Source of the DNA: Branchiostoma lanceolatum
Lineage: Eukaryota > Chordata > Leptocardii > Amphioxiformes > Branchiostomatidae
Direction: 5' to 3'
DNA length: 64,000 nucleotides
Assembly (NCBI RefSeq): GCF_035083965.1
Contig: NC_089722.1
Coordinates: 41,863,697-41,927,696, forward strand
The notes below the pieces were generated by a model that saw only the letters and a list, made by a program, of their open reading frames with translations, did no database searches and had not been told where the DNA came from. Shown in pieces: positions 1 to 9,688 of this stretch. Positions within the stretch are counted from its first letter, which is position 1. The number at the start of each line of letters is the position of its first letter. A program made the position numbers and the translations under genes.

Positions 1-302
1 AATTAAGCTAGAGACAGCCCTATAGGGTCTAATAGTTTTTTGGAGCTTGAGGTTCCAATCCTGACCTACTTTTCAGTATTGTGACAAAATTTGGTCATTC
101 CTTTTAAGGAAAAGAGACACAACTGGTATTGCTTGTGGAGCTGGTGTACTATGTGCAGGGAAGTTATACTGACAATACAATACAGATACAGAACCTTGTG
201 TGTTACACCGAAGGGCGGTTATAGTACTGGCTATATAGACACAAAAGCTGGTGTGTTAAACCGAAGGGCAGTTATACTTGTTATACAATACAGATACAGT
301 AG

Positions 303-500
303 ATCCAGAAATGTTCCCGATGGTTTTATGTTCGCGGCTTTTGCGGCAACCATTTCACAGCAAACTTAAAACCACAGCAAACATCTTTGTACAATACTCT
401 AGTAGTATGTGACTATAGCGCTGCCACAAGCTTAAAACCAATGCGAACCCTCCATGTTTGCCCTAGCCTTAAACACGAACATAGATGAATTTACAGTAAT
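303..500 (-). repeat. Dispersed foldback-type repeat (GCGGTGGTTTTAAG family), copy 1
   Basis: The stretch carries 'gcaaacttaaaaccacagc', 'tatgtgactatagcgctg' and 'atttacagtaa'. These are reverse-strand counterparts of sequence at 2010-2175 and 61000-61205. It lies just upstream of the first visible YDJC exon. I see no coding potential. It is probably a small non-autonomous element; its ends are not defined here. Confidence 0.55.
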
Positions 501-515
501 CCTGCCTCACTCCAG

Positions 516-3398
516 GATGCCCTCAAGCTTGCCAGGCTCCACAGCATCCCCCTGGGTCTGCACTTGAACCTGACGGAGGGGCGACCGGTCAGTAACCGGC
601 AGCGGGAGGCGTCCAGTCTGGTGGACAGCGGCGGCTGGTTCCACGGGAAACTGGGGGTCAGGAAGATGGCGTACAGCGGAGGACTGAACGCGACAGAGGT
701 CTGGAGATTATCTTAATCGTCTCCCTGCTACCTTACCCCATAAATACATAAAAACCCCGGACAGACTCTTACAAACATTCATTCTTCCCCCACACAATCC
801 CCGAGTGGAACGCCCTGCCTGGCGCGGTTGTTACGGCTCCCACCGTTAAGTCATTCCGCGCCAGGCTGGAGGCCTGCCCGCCTTAGCCTGGGACCTCCTC
901 CCCCCCCCCCTACTTTGCCCCTAGCGGGGTTATTTGGGGGTAATTTAAGTTGAAAAAAAAAACATATTTGGTGCCAAATGGCTACCTTAGATACATGTAC
1001 CCTATAGCTGATGGCTAATCTTCCAGAGTTTAGAAATAGAAACATACAAGCTATAATACATCTATCACACATCTACATCTACACATATTGCAGGAGAATA
1101 TATTAACTAGCTATTTACAGAAATAGTCTCAGGTCTAGAGTATGCAGGTTGTGCATAAATGGTAGATATCTTTTTTAAAGGTGAGGCCACAAGTTTACTA
1201 TAACGTTAAGTCCATTCAGAAGCAGCTAGAAAATATATGCAAAATATATATTGCACACATACAAGTGGAACCATGAAACAGTAGCTTCTGCAGCCCATTC
1301 AATGTGTTATCTTGAATATTATCATAATCATATACATGTATACTGCTTAAATCTTATACATGTGAGCTGGACTCCATCTTTGCACTAATGCAAAGAAACT
1401 TATGATCTGTGTCCTCAGGTCCGAGATGAGGTAGAAGCCCAGCTGAGGTGGTTTGTGGACCGGTTGGGGAGACCGCCTACGCACATAGATGGACACAACC
1501 ATGTCCATGTGCTGCCAGGTGGGTTGTTCTCACACTTCAGGCAACACAAACTTAATTCTATGGATAATGAATGAATGAATGAATGAAGACCTTTATTGCA
1601 CATTTCTGCCACACTTGGCTAAGTACAGGTCACAACAAAACAAAATACAAGTACAGTTAACGGATATTAAAGAATATGACTATCATTAGATAAATTCTAC
1701 TTCTCGCTTTTCGGTTAAAGTAGATATAAAAGATCAGACGTGTTTTTAATGTCTGTATAGCCATTGGTTTTAGTCTCCCCCAATAAAATTTTTCTCCGTT
1801 TGATTTTTTACCTGTTAACACTTTTGTTACAAGCACCAGGCTTTGTGTGGAGTATGTCATAATTTCTATGACGAGGTACGTGTATCTGTTCCTCTGACAA
1901 GTTGGTCGACTTGGACCCTTGATTTGACTTAGTTTACAGTTCTTTGGAGGAATTTTTTTTGAGATTGAAATTCTATTCATAAAACATAGCAGGCTGTAGG
2001 CTGAATCGTGTACTGTAAATGCATTTAAGTTTGTGTTTTTTTTATTGTGTGCTAAAAGGAAAATGGAGTGTTCGCAGTGGTTTTAAGTTTGCTGCAGCGC
2101 TGTAGTCACATACTGCTACAGTATTGGACAAAAATGTAAATATAAAGCCACCATGAAAATTTCTGCATTTACAGTAATACTTACAAGGAAGTGTGAACAC
2201 ATACCATCTCTTAGAATACAATTGTAAAAGTGTTGAGATTTAAAAAAAAACTTTGTATTGAAATGAAATACATCCTAACATTTAAACGAGGGCCACAACA
2301 CATACCATCTCTTGAAATACAATTATAATTGTTTAAGTGTTGAGATTAAAAAACTTTGTATTAAAATGAGATACATCCTAACGAGAGCCACACTTATCAA
2401 TAAGAAAATCCCTCCCCTGCCAGGTGTGCGAGATGTGTTTGCAGCTGCGGCGGCTGCGGCAGGAGTCAGGTGGATCCGCCTGCCCGTGCAGAACGACCTC
2501 CCGTCATGTGACTGGGTCAGCGAGGCGCAGCAGGACTTCTTTAAGGAGGTGGAAGACGACTGTCGAGAAGCCCATCAAGTCTTCTTACAGCAGGGACTCA
2601 AGTGAGTAGCTGATTTATTCTCTTTACCCCCAAAGTAGTGAAGTGTCTTGAAACTTTTGAGGTGATTTCATTTTTGCTGTGACCTCCCCACTGCAAATTC
2701 ATGACACTACAAAATCCTACCATGTCTGACCACTGTATTACAAAATTGTTTCAACCGCAAATTTGAAATACCGCTCAAACCTACTTTTCCTAGTCTGTAT
2801 AACGCAAACTCCAGCTGTCCGGGGATTTCTGTCCCCTCCCTGGGGGCGGCTATGCGGTTACAGAGCGGCAAGCCGTTACAGGAGCTTGATTGAGTTCAGG
2901 CTATACTTTTCCCTTTTACCGCAAAACCATGGTAAATCAATATTCATATGTATTTAATGATGCCTTTTGTCCAAACCTCATGATATAATGTGAATAGAAT
3001 AATAGATAATGATGATAGATGATGATTACTAATTGCAATTGACTTAAAAGTTGGGCTTTCGTGTGATCTGAGCATTTTCTCTTGTATGTTACAGATTGAC
3101 AGACAGGTTCGTTGGCCTGGCCACTATGGGTGCAGACATGTCCATACAGCGTCTCTGCAACTCGCTACACGCAGCCTACCAATCAGCCGACAGGTCAACC
3201 ACGAGTCATGTGACCTGCGAGGTCATGGTGCATCCTGGGTACCCGAGCATGCTGGGATGCGGCGGGTGCGGCCAGGGTCCCGACGACTTCTCTTTGTCAC
3301 ATGATCGCCGACACGAGATGACTGTTCTCGGAGACGAACGCCTCAAGAAGTTTTACAAGGAAGAGGGGATTGAATTATGTTCCTTTGCGGACCTCTAA
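516..3398 (+). CDS. YDJC: YDJC-family carbohydrate deacetylase, 3' part (5' exon outside window)
   Basis: Coding exons are 516-698, 1419-1518, 2424-2601 and 3095-3398 (TAA). All introns are GT-AG and phases join without a break. Exon 1 encodes 'GLHLNLTEGRPV', exon 2 'PTHIDGHNHVHVLPG' with the metal-binding histidine cluster, and exon 4 'DRFVGLATMGADMS' plus 'HPGYPS', all hallmarks of the YdjC hydrolase fold. Family members are metal-dependent deacetylases of small oligosaccharides; the vertebrate orthologue is poorly characterised. The expected N-terminal segment with the NADDFG metal-binding Asp pair is absent and should lie upstream of base 1, so this gene is partial in the window. The C-terminus ends at 'ELCSFADL', close to where the core of human YDJC ends, so no C-terminal truncation is suspected. 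Intron 2 carries a LINE tail, a foldback repeat and a tandem duplication. Confidence 0.9.
1563..2000 (-). mobile_element. 3' end fragment of a non-LTR retroelement
   Basis: Read on the minus strand, the segment ends in '...tgcaataaaggtcttc' followed by a short (ATTC)n tract. This is the usual 3' terminus of CR1/L2-type elements in invertebrate genomes. An open frame of 107 codons lies just upstream (1980-1657), but I recognise no reverse transcriptase motif in it. It sits in YDJC intron 2. The upstream limit is a guess. Confidence 0.4.
2010..2175 (+). repeat. Dispersed foldback-type repeat (GCGGTGGTTTTAAG family), copy 2
   Basis: 'gcatttaagtttgtg', 'gtggttttaagttt', 'gctgtagtcacatactgcta' and 'ttctgcatttacagtaa' occur in the same order as in 61000-61205 and in reverse at 303-500. 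This copy is more diverged from the 61 kb copy, which has retained a clear internal inverted repeat. Confidence 0.6.
2195..2395 (+). repeat. Two-copy tandem duplication, period about 100 bp
   Basis: 'cacataccatctctt' occurs near 2198 and again near 2299. Each copy is followed by 'aatacaatt', 'gtgttgagatt', 'actttgtatt' and 'gatacatcctaac' or close variants. The duplication is intronic (YDJC intron 2) and ends just before the exon 3 acceptor. It does not include exon sequence. Confidence 0.7.
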
Positions 3399-5035
3399 CC
3401 TCAAATTATTAGAAGAAAGTTGAGGACATACCAATTTAACTTGTTGGTCCTCGGGCATTTTACAGCTGCAATATTTTGATGAAAACATTGGATTTGAACG
3501 GTGTGACCAAAGGAACAGACTTTCCCTTCAGACTCCGTTTTTAAGTTGATCTTCCAGTTCAGCAATATTTCTTCTTTGTGGTGTGGCCAGGAAAAATTTA
3601 CTCTATGCGAGGTCAAGTTTTCATTGTACAATATTGTATTCAGATAAAGCATTCAATGTGCAATGGTCATGCATATAGTGTTGCTGCAGTCTCCAAAGCA
3701 GAGCAAATTGCATGTCAACTAAGTATATATTCTGGGAACAAACATATTCTTACATGTATTTTCTTGTTACTGATGGACACAGAGAGTACTTTCAATATTT
3801 TCTTAGATAAGAAATAAGATGTTTAATACTACATTCTGATTAATATTATACTGTATATGACTGATATATATATATATAGTCTATGCAACATTTGAAGAGT
3901 GCTTTTAAAACTGTAGTTATGTATTTTACGATCTTCAAACTTTGTGGGCATGTCTGCACCACTTTTAAATTCACAGTTCTGTACATAAATAGGGGACAGT
4001 TACAAATATATCATCTGTAAGTTGACATGTGCTCAGCTGAACTCTTTTCTAGTACTAGTGCCAATAGATGCAGTACATGTACTTACTAGGATAGTTTAAA
4101 CAAAAGTTGTTAGTATTAATTGTACATTCTGATTTTTAAGAAAAACATTTGTAATTCATGATGCGTTTGTTGAGATTTAAACAAGTGTCAGTTTTGCAGT
4201 TTGTTGTCTAGATTATAAGGAAATGTCAATATCAAGCACACAAATTTTGGCCGAGTTTACATTTTATGACCATTGTTGATGTGCCAAATGTTAGTATAGA
4301 ATGTACTAAAACCACTTGAGATTATAGTGGTTATGGGATTACAAAATCTTCCAACAAGGTTATGTGATTGTAACATTTACTGATAGCTGTCAATTCAGCT
4401 CAAAGGGCTTCAAATCATAAATGGCACTTTGCTAGGGTTGATAGTAATATTAATATAACATACATTACATGACGAGTATTACATATGTTGTTGAGTCTGT
4501 AGTATATTTCCTTTACTGTGTAACACGTAGAATTCAATAAGGCCACACCGATTGACATTTCCTTGGTTAATGCGACATGCCTATGAGTAGTGGACAAGTC
4601 TCAGGTATGGCTAGTTGACGATATACGTACAGGTATTTACTTATGACATATTGAACTGCTGTTCTATTCTAATACTGCACAAAGTGCATTATATGGGCTG
4701 CTAGTGGCCCACACTAAACTTGTTCTCACATTGGCAGTTAGCATCTATTTATAATAAAATTGTAGTCATCAAATTTTCGGTCTCTGTAAGTTTTTGCTCT
4801 AAAACAATATAGATCTATAGTTTATGGACACTTGTCAAAGTCTTCTTTTATCTGAATAAAAAGACTCTTTTTACACAACCAAGAGATTTCTTCTTTTATC
4901 TTCTACACTAAAATCTAGTCTTCACTGCTAACATCTGTCCAGAGGTATGCGGGTGTTGATGGCCATGTATCTTTAAAAGACTATCTATAGCCAGCAGAAC
5001 TGGTTTTATCTGGTTGAAACCAGTTTGAGCCAGTA
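3399..5035. other. YDJC 3' untranslated/intergenic region, convergent with PIGL
   Basis: No credible coding exon is visible. AATAAA-type signals occur near 4751 and at 4855-4860, either of which could end the YDJC transcript. An AT microsatellite lies near 3868. '4541 aaggccacaccg' resembles the end of the GGCCACA element family but has no partner. The region separates two convergent genes. Confidence 0.5.
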
Positions 5036-8000
5036 CTATCTGCCCAGGGGCCTGAGCGTGTTGATGACCATGTACCTGGAGAAGGCGATGTACAGCCATC
5101 GGAACCAGACCAGCTGTGACCGGTGGGCACACATCGCACGCTGTGGGGGAAAGGAGATGATTATTAGTACATGTATGTAGTTTTCCAAAGGGCACACACA
5201 TACCAATGAACATAGCTGATTGGCCACTAAGCTCTAACTTTTGTGCTGATTGCATCACAGGATGCTAAAATGGCTCTTACTGGTCTACAGGTTCTAGCCT
5301 TGGTGCTGATTGGATGTATAGAACAGGCTCCTGATTGGTCCATATGCTCTAGCCTTGGTGCTGAATGGCTCACAGAATGCTAAATAGGCTCCTATTGGTC
5401 TATATGCTCTAGCCTTGTTGCTGATTGGCTTTCTTTCTGACACTGCACACTGTGGGGGAGTTAAGTGTTAGTACATGTCATTGGTCTGAAGAGCAACCAT
5501 ATAGTTCTAAACTGTGATATGGACTCAAAATGTTACAACCTGACTTCATGTATGACACTCTTTGGGCCTTCAACTTGTTGTAATGGCTTAGAAGCCCTAG
5601 CCTTGTTGCTACCTAGCTTTCCATTCACCTCCGGTCTTGGATTTGATTGGCTATCTGGATGCTACATGTACATAGCTTTCTATTGGCCAACAGGTGCTAC
5701 CTTTGGTGCTGATTGGCTGTCTGGGTGCTACATATTGCAACCTATTGGCCTACCAGTGCTAGCCTTGGTACTGGTTTGCTCACTAGATGCTAAATAGCTT
5801 TCCATTGGCTTAGCAGTGCTAGCCTTGGTGCTGATTGGCTGATTGCTTGTTACCAAGCTTTCCATTGACCTATGGGTATTAGCCTTAGTGCTGATTGGCT
5901 ACCTGGATGCTACATTTCTTCCAATAGACCGATCCCAAAGCCAAACACCTCCGTCAAAAACAGGGTTTGACGGACCAAACATGGCCGCCGCGGCAAGGTT
6001 GAAAATAATGCCACTGACTTCGGTTTAGCTTTTGTGGCACTGAAACCCTTTCAGAGCGGGCCAAATAAGAATGCTATGTCTTCTTTGTTGAAGGCTGTAT
6101 CCACCGGGTAGAGTTGTTTAAGGAGGGGGTAGGTGTAGTTGCGGTGAGAGCGTAATGTTTTCGGTCAATGTTAAAGCGGTATGCGCCGCATAGCTTTCCC
6201 TTGTCGGTGGACATCAGCGCCAAATTTCTGACAAGCAGCCGATGCACGTGTAAAACAGGGTTCGTATATCTGTGACAGGGTTCCCACTGTATTGACTGCA
6301 TGCATAACAGCTGCATGGTATTTAGTAACTAAGAATTAAAATGCATCCTTTTACTTCCCTGTTCACTTTCAAGTTAACCAGTTTCACACACCAGTAACTG
6401 AAGATACGAAACTCTGCGCTAGCGGACTTTGTAGTAGTCAGCATGTGGTACAAGCTTCCTCTCCTTGAGTGCCCGATCTATTTTCTTTTTAAATTCGTTT
6501 TTGTTCTGAGCATGCATTCAACCAATACAGTGGAAAACCTGTCCCAGATATACGTACCCTGCTTTACACGTGCCATTTCTGCCCCGCCAACGCTGTTTTT
6601 GACGGAGGTGGGCTGAATAGAACAGGGGGTTCTATGGGTCTTCTATTCGTTCGATATGGTGTTCGACAGGATCGGTCTATTGGCCTACAGGTTCTAGCCT
6701 TGGTACTGATTGGCTACTGCAGTGAATGATGTGCTGGGTGAGTAGTACAGAAATTCAATTTTCTAAAGCATGCACGTAGACTGTTGTATACATTACCTGA
6801 GCCTTCAGTATTGCTGGGTATCCCGACAGGAACAGGGTGCTAGCAGAGCTGAGAATGCTGGGTAGGACATCTAGGAACGAGGTGTACTTTCTCATGATGC
6901 TGACACTCTCAAGCACATAGACCAGTACATCTGAGGGTGCCAAGGAAAAGTCTGAGAACAAGTATCAACACTGTATTAAAAGTTTAGAGACATTCACTTT
7001 TCTTTCATGAGGTACAGTCAAGTTTAACTGTCTTATCAGGAAGGGATAAACTAATTCTACAGAACATTGATCAACCATAATATTGGGTCTCTTTGCCATT
7101 CTTGACACTGGTATCTATCTTATACCAAGGAGATGTAAACAGAACATACAGTTTTCCTAAATACAACCTATCTTTACAATAAAGTCAAACGGAGTGGATT
7201 CATTCCTCAGTCTGTACACTTGAAGAAAACCGGTTGTAACAGGCTGAAACCGGTTGTGACTGGCCGAAACCGGTCGTGACAGGCTGAATAAAAGTTCTAA
7301 ACAGGAACTATGCGGCTCCAGATGTCTTTTTTCTGAGGGACAACTGCGGTGTGAAAGATGTCGGATAGCTTCAGGAATGAATACACTCTACTTTACAATA
7401 AAGTTAAAGGGAAGCATGAAGTAATGATAGCGTACTGTCAGGCATCTGTCCCCTCTCCACCAGGTCGTTGACCCCATGGTACAGACTGCTGTGGTTCTTG
7501 TGACCGCTGACCCCGTAGTGGTCGAAGGTTATGACCTGGAGGGGAGGGAGTTGAGAGTCTTGAACTTCATACCTTCTGTGTTATTCAACTGATTCTACCA
7601 CCTTATTTTTTGATGTGGATTTTTGGATAAGTTACGAGAATATTCATCAATCAGTGATTTGAAAAGGTAACGAGATACGCACCTCCAAATGATTAGATGT
7701 TATAAACAGCTGTAAATTATGTACATTACAACACAATTCAGCCTATTTTAGCCTGCAAAGTTGTTTGATAAATAAAGTTCAAAGTTCAAAGAAACACACA
7801 AGCGTCTAATTAAGGCACAGGCAGAAGAAGGCATGAACCAACTTACCACATAAGCAGACGTCTCGAAGATGTGCTCCAGAATCTTCTGCGCGACCAGTTT
7901 GGTGTCCCAGGCTATGTTGATGTCGTCAGGAAGATCACTGAAACAGAATTGGGGAAATTGGTCATCATTAACGGCAAGTATATAATATATTTCTAACAAG

Positions 8001-9302
8001 TTTATATAATACATGTAACGTTAATCATAATACATACAATGTATATCTGAAAAGGTCTTGTAAAATACATAATACATGTATTTGGGCCTGCGCCCAAGTA
8101 CCTTCACATGATATGCAAGTAGCTTCTATCAAATCTAGTTGCACCAAAAATACCTTGGCTGCACAACCTTATAATTAATCACCCTTAAAGATGGAAATCA
8201 TAACTTAACCCAAACTTTTAGTTTTTGTTTTGTGTCTAGTGACAATGTATTGTCTGACTGCCCTTTGGCATTAAAAACCGGCTTTAACTGTGAGGCATAA
8301 AAACGAACCTCTGCACATCTGTCCCTCCTGTAACTTGTACCAAGGAGGTTAAAATATTTTAACCTCCTTGCTTGTACTTATTCATAATTACCTGCATACT
8401 GTAGCTGCATAATAAACTACATTATGTAGAATGTACAGTGCTTTAACTAGTTCAAGCCCTGCAGGTGTGACTTACGGGTTGTCCACAACTGTGACGTTGT
8501 CAGCTGGGATACCCAGGATGGCTGCACTCTTCAACAGCTCACGTCGTCGGGTGTGGCCCTTCTTCTCAAAGTTACCTGGCAACAGATTGAGAAGAGACGC
8601 ATTATGCAATGAATGTGATTTCGTATACCTGTGGTATTTTCTCAAAGCAATGAAACCTTACAGTCAAACCTGTACTGGTGACACGGTGACCTCTACATAA
8701 TCAAGGACCACCTGGCCATTGTGGCTACTTTTTGAGAGAGAGAGAGATGGAGGGAGAGAGAGAGAGAGGAGAGAGAGGAAGATAGAGACTCAGAGAGGGA
8801 GGAATAGAGGGAGGGAGAGAGAGAGGGGGGAGAGAGAGGAGAAGGAGGGAGGAAGTAGGTAGGGAGGAGGAGGAGAGAGGAGAGGAGGGAGGAGAAAGGG
8901 AGAGAGAAGTCTATCTCATGCCTGAGGCTATTGACATCCTGTCAGCAGTAGAAAAAATTGCACTGTTGACATGATCATCCTGTCAATAGCCTCAGTCAGA
9001 TATCATACATGTAGGTACACATTTCTCAATACCTAGGGTGAAATACAAATCCGACATGACGTGTAACCTGTTGATAGACACAGCAGGAAGACCTGGTGTC
9101 CCAGCCGCAGCGTCTCCAGCACGGTGGGCGCGAAGAACATGCACTCGTCATCGGGGTGCGCCGTGACGACCAGCACCCGGGCTCGGCGCCCTGCGCGATG
9201 TGCCGCCGACGCGAAGTTCACGAAGGGCCGGTGGAGCCACAGGAAGAGATGCAGCACTGCAGCGAATGAAAGGACGCATCCAATGATCACTAACACAACC
9301 AT
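5036..9302 (-). CDS. PIGL: PIG-L, N-acetylglucosaminyl-phosphatidylinositol de-N-acetylase (complete)
   Basis: Six coding exons on the minus strand: 9302-9068, 8575-8476, 7937-7847, 7535-7436, 6930-6797 and 5140-5036 (TAG). All have GT-AG borders and compatible phases, and they sum to 765 nt (254 aa; human PIGL is about 252 aa). The start ATG at 9302 opens with a single hydrophobic anchor (residues about 2-24), as expected for this ER membrane enzyme of GPI anchor synthesis step two. The zinc site 'AHPDDE' (H49-E53) is intact, as is 'VSGHKNH', which supplies the second metal histidine. '[12 protein letters not shown]', '[11 protein letters not shown]' and C-terminal '[18 protein letters not shown]' match the family along its whole length. 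Nothing suggests inactivation. Introns carry a CTGATTGGCT repeat array and a 763 bp inverted-repeat element. Confidence 0.95.
5265..5920 (+). repeat. Degenerate tandem repeats with CTGATTGGCT cores
   Basis: 'ttggtgctgattgg' or a close variant recurs about ten times, usually preceded by 'tgctctagcc' or 'gtgctagcc' and followed by 'tctattgg'. Spacing is irregular at about 60-70 bp. ATTGGCT is the reverse complement of a CCAAT box, so the array presents many CCAAT-like sites, but it is intronic and far from any start. The same repeat resumes after the inserted element, at 6684-6715. Confidence 0.75.
5921..6683. mobile_element. 763 bp inverted-repeat DNA element in PIGL intron 5
   Basis: The outer ends are a perfect 15 bp inverted repeat, 'ccaatagaccgatcc' at 5921-5935 and its complement at 6669-6683. 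A second perfect 17 bp inverted pair lies inside, 'cacctccgtcaaaaaca' at 5946-5962 and its complement at 6594-6610. The interior has no transposase-like frame. The element interrupts the CTGATTGGCT array, which continues on both sides. A related fragment lies at 60560-60640 in another gene's intron. The superfamily is not assigned. Confidence 0.75.
7225..7292 (+). repeat. Short tandem repeat, about 22 bp x 3
   Basis: 'gaaaccggttgtgacaggct' and close variants are repeated three times. Each unit carries the partial palindrome ACCGGT. It is in PIGL intron 4. Confidence 0.7.
8341..8370. repeat. Perfect 30 bp palindrome flanked by 7 bp direct repeats
   Basis: The left arm 'caaggaggttaaaat' is followed immediately by its exact reverse complement with no spacer. 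'cttgtac' lies directly before (8334-8340) and directly after (8371-8377) the palindrome, as a target duplication would. It is in PIGL intron 2. Confidence 0.8.
8735..8905 (+). repeat. GA-rich microsatellite
   Basis: About 170 bases are almost purely A and G (agagag/gggagg mixtures) within PIGL intron 1. Confidence 0.9.
8922..8995. repeat. Stem-loop with 15 bp perfect arms
   Basis: 'ctgaggctattgaca' at 8922-8936 is exactly complementary to 8981-8995, separated by 44 bases that contain a second weaker pair ('catcctgtca'). It adjoins the GA microsatellite and may be the remnant of a small foldback element. Confidence 0.75.
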
Positions 9303-9688
9303 GTTCCTTATGAGGAAACTTATGCCAAAGATTATTCCTAAAACTTCATTTAGTTTCGAAAAACGAAGCGAAATCTAGCACTGGTAGCAGCCATCGTGTT
9401 TTTCAGAACTGTCGTAAAATCTCGTATAGGTCAAAGGTTAGACACCGGGTGCCGCAAATCAGGCTGGTCCGGTGATAACGACAAGTAAACAGTCTCCTTG
9501 ACGACTGGTAGGCGGGCGAGTTGAAGTTCGTTTTCTCTGCATTTTTACCAGGAACTGGGTAAATATCACATTTATATAAAATAAGGAGATCTTAACTTTG
9601 ATTTTAGGCTATCAACCAGATTCATGATTGGGGATAATTCCAATTAACTTTGATTTGTTTTTGTTGTGCGCCCAGATTGAAATCCAAG
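9303..9688. promoter_or_regulatory. Shared divergent promoter region between PIGL and CFAP251
   Basis: The two start codons face away from each other with 386 bp between them, so both 5' leaders and both promoters must fit here unless untranslated exons lie elsewhere. I see no TATA box at a useful spacing and no clear RFX X-box. The CFAP251 start context 'ccaagATGGCGG' resembles a YY1-type initiator element (AAGATGGCGGC). Confidence 0.5.

Noticed and set aside
9302-9378. Alternative upstream start for CFAP251 or PIGL in the shared promoter
   Set aside because: The PIGL ATG at 9302 gives the expected hydrophobic anchor and family length, and the CFAP251 ATG at 9689 has a good context; no conserved coding upstream of either.
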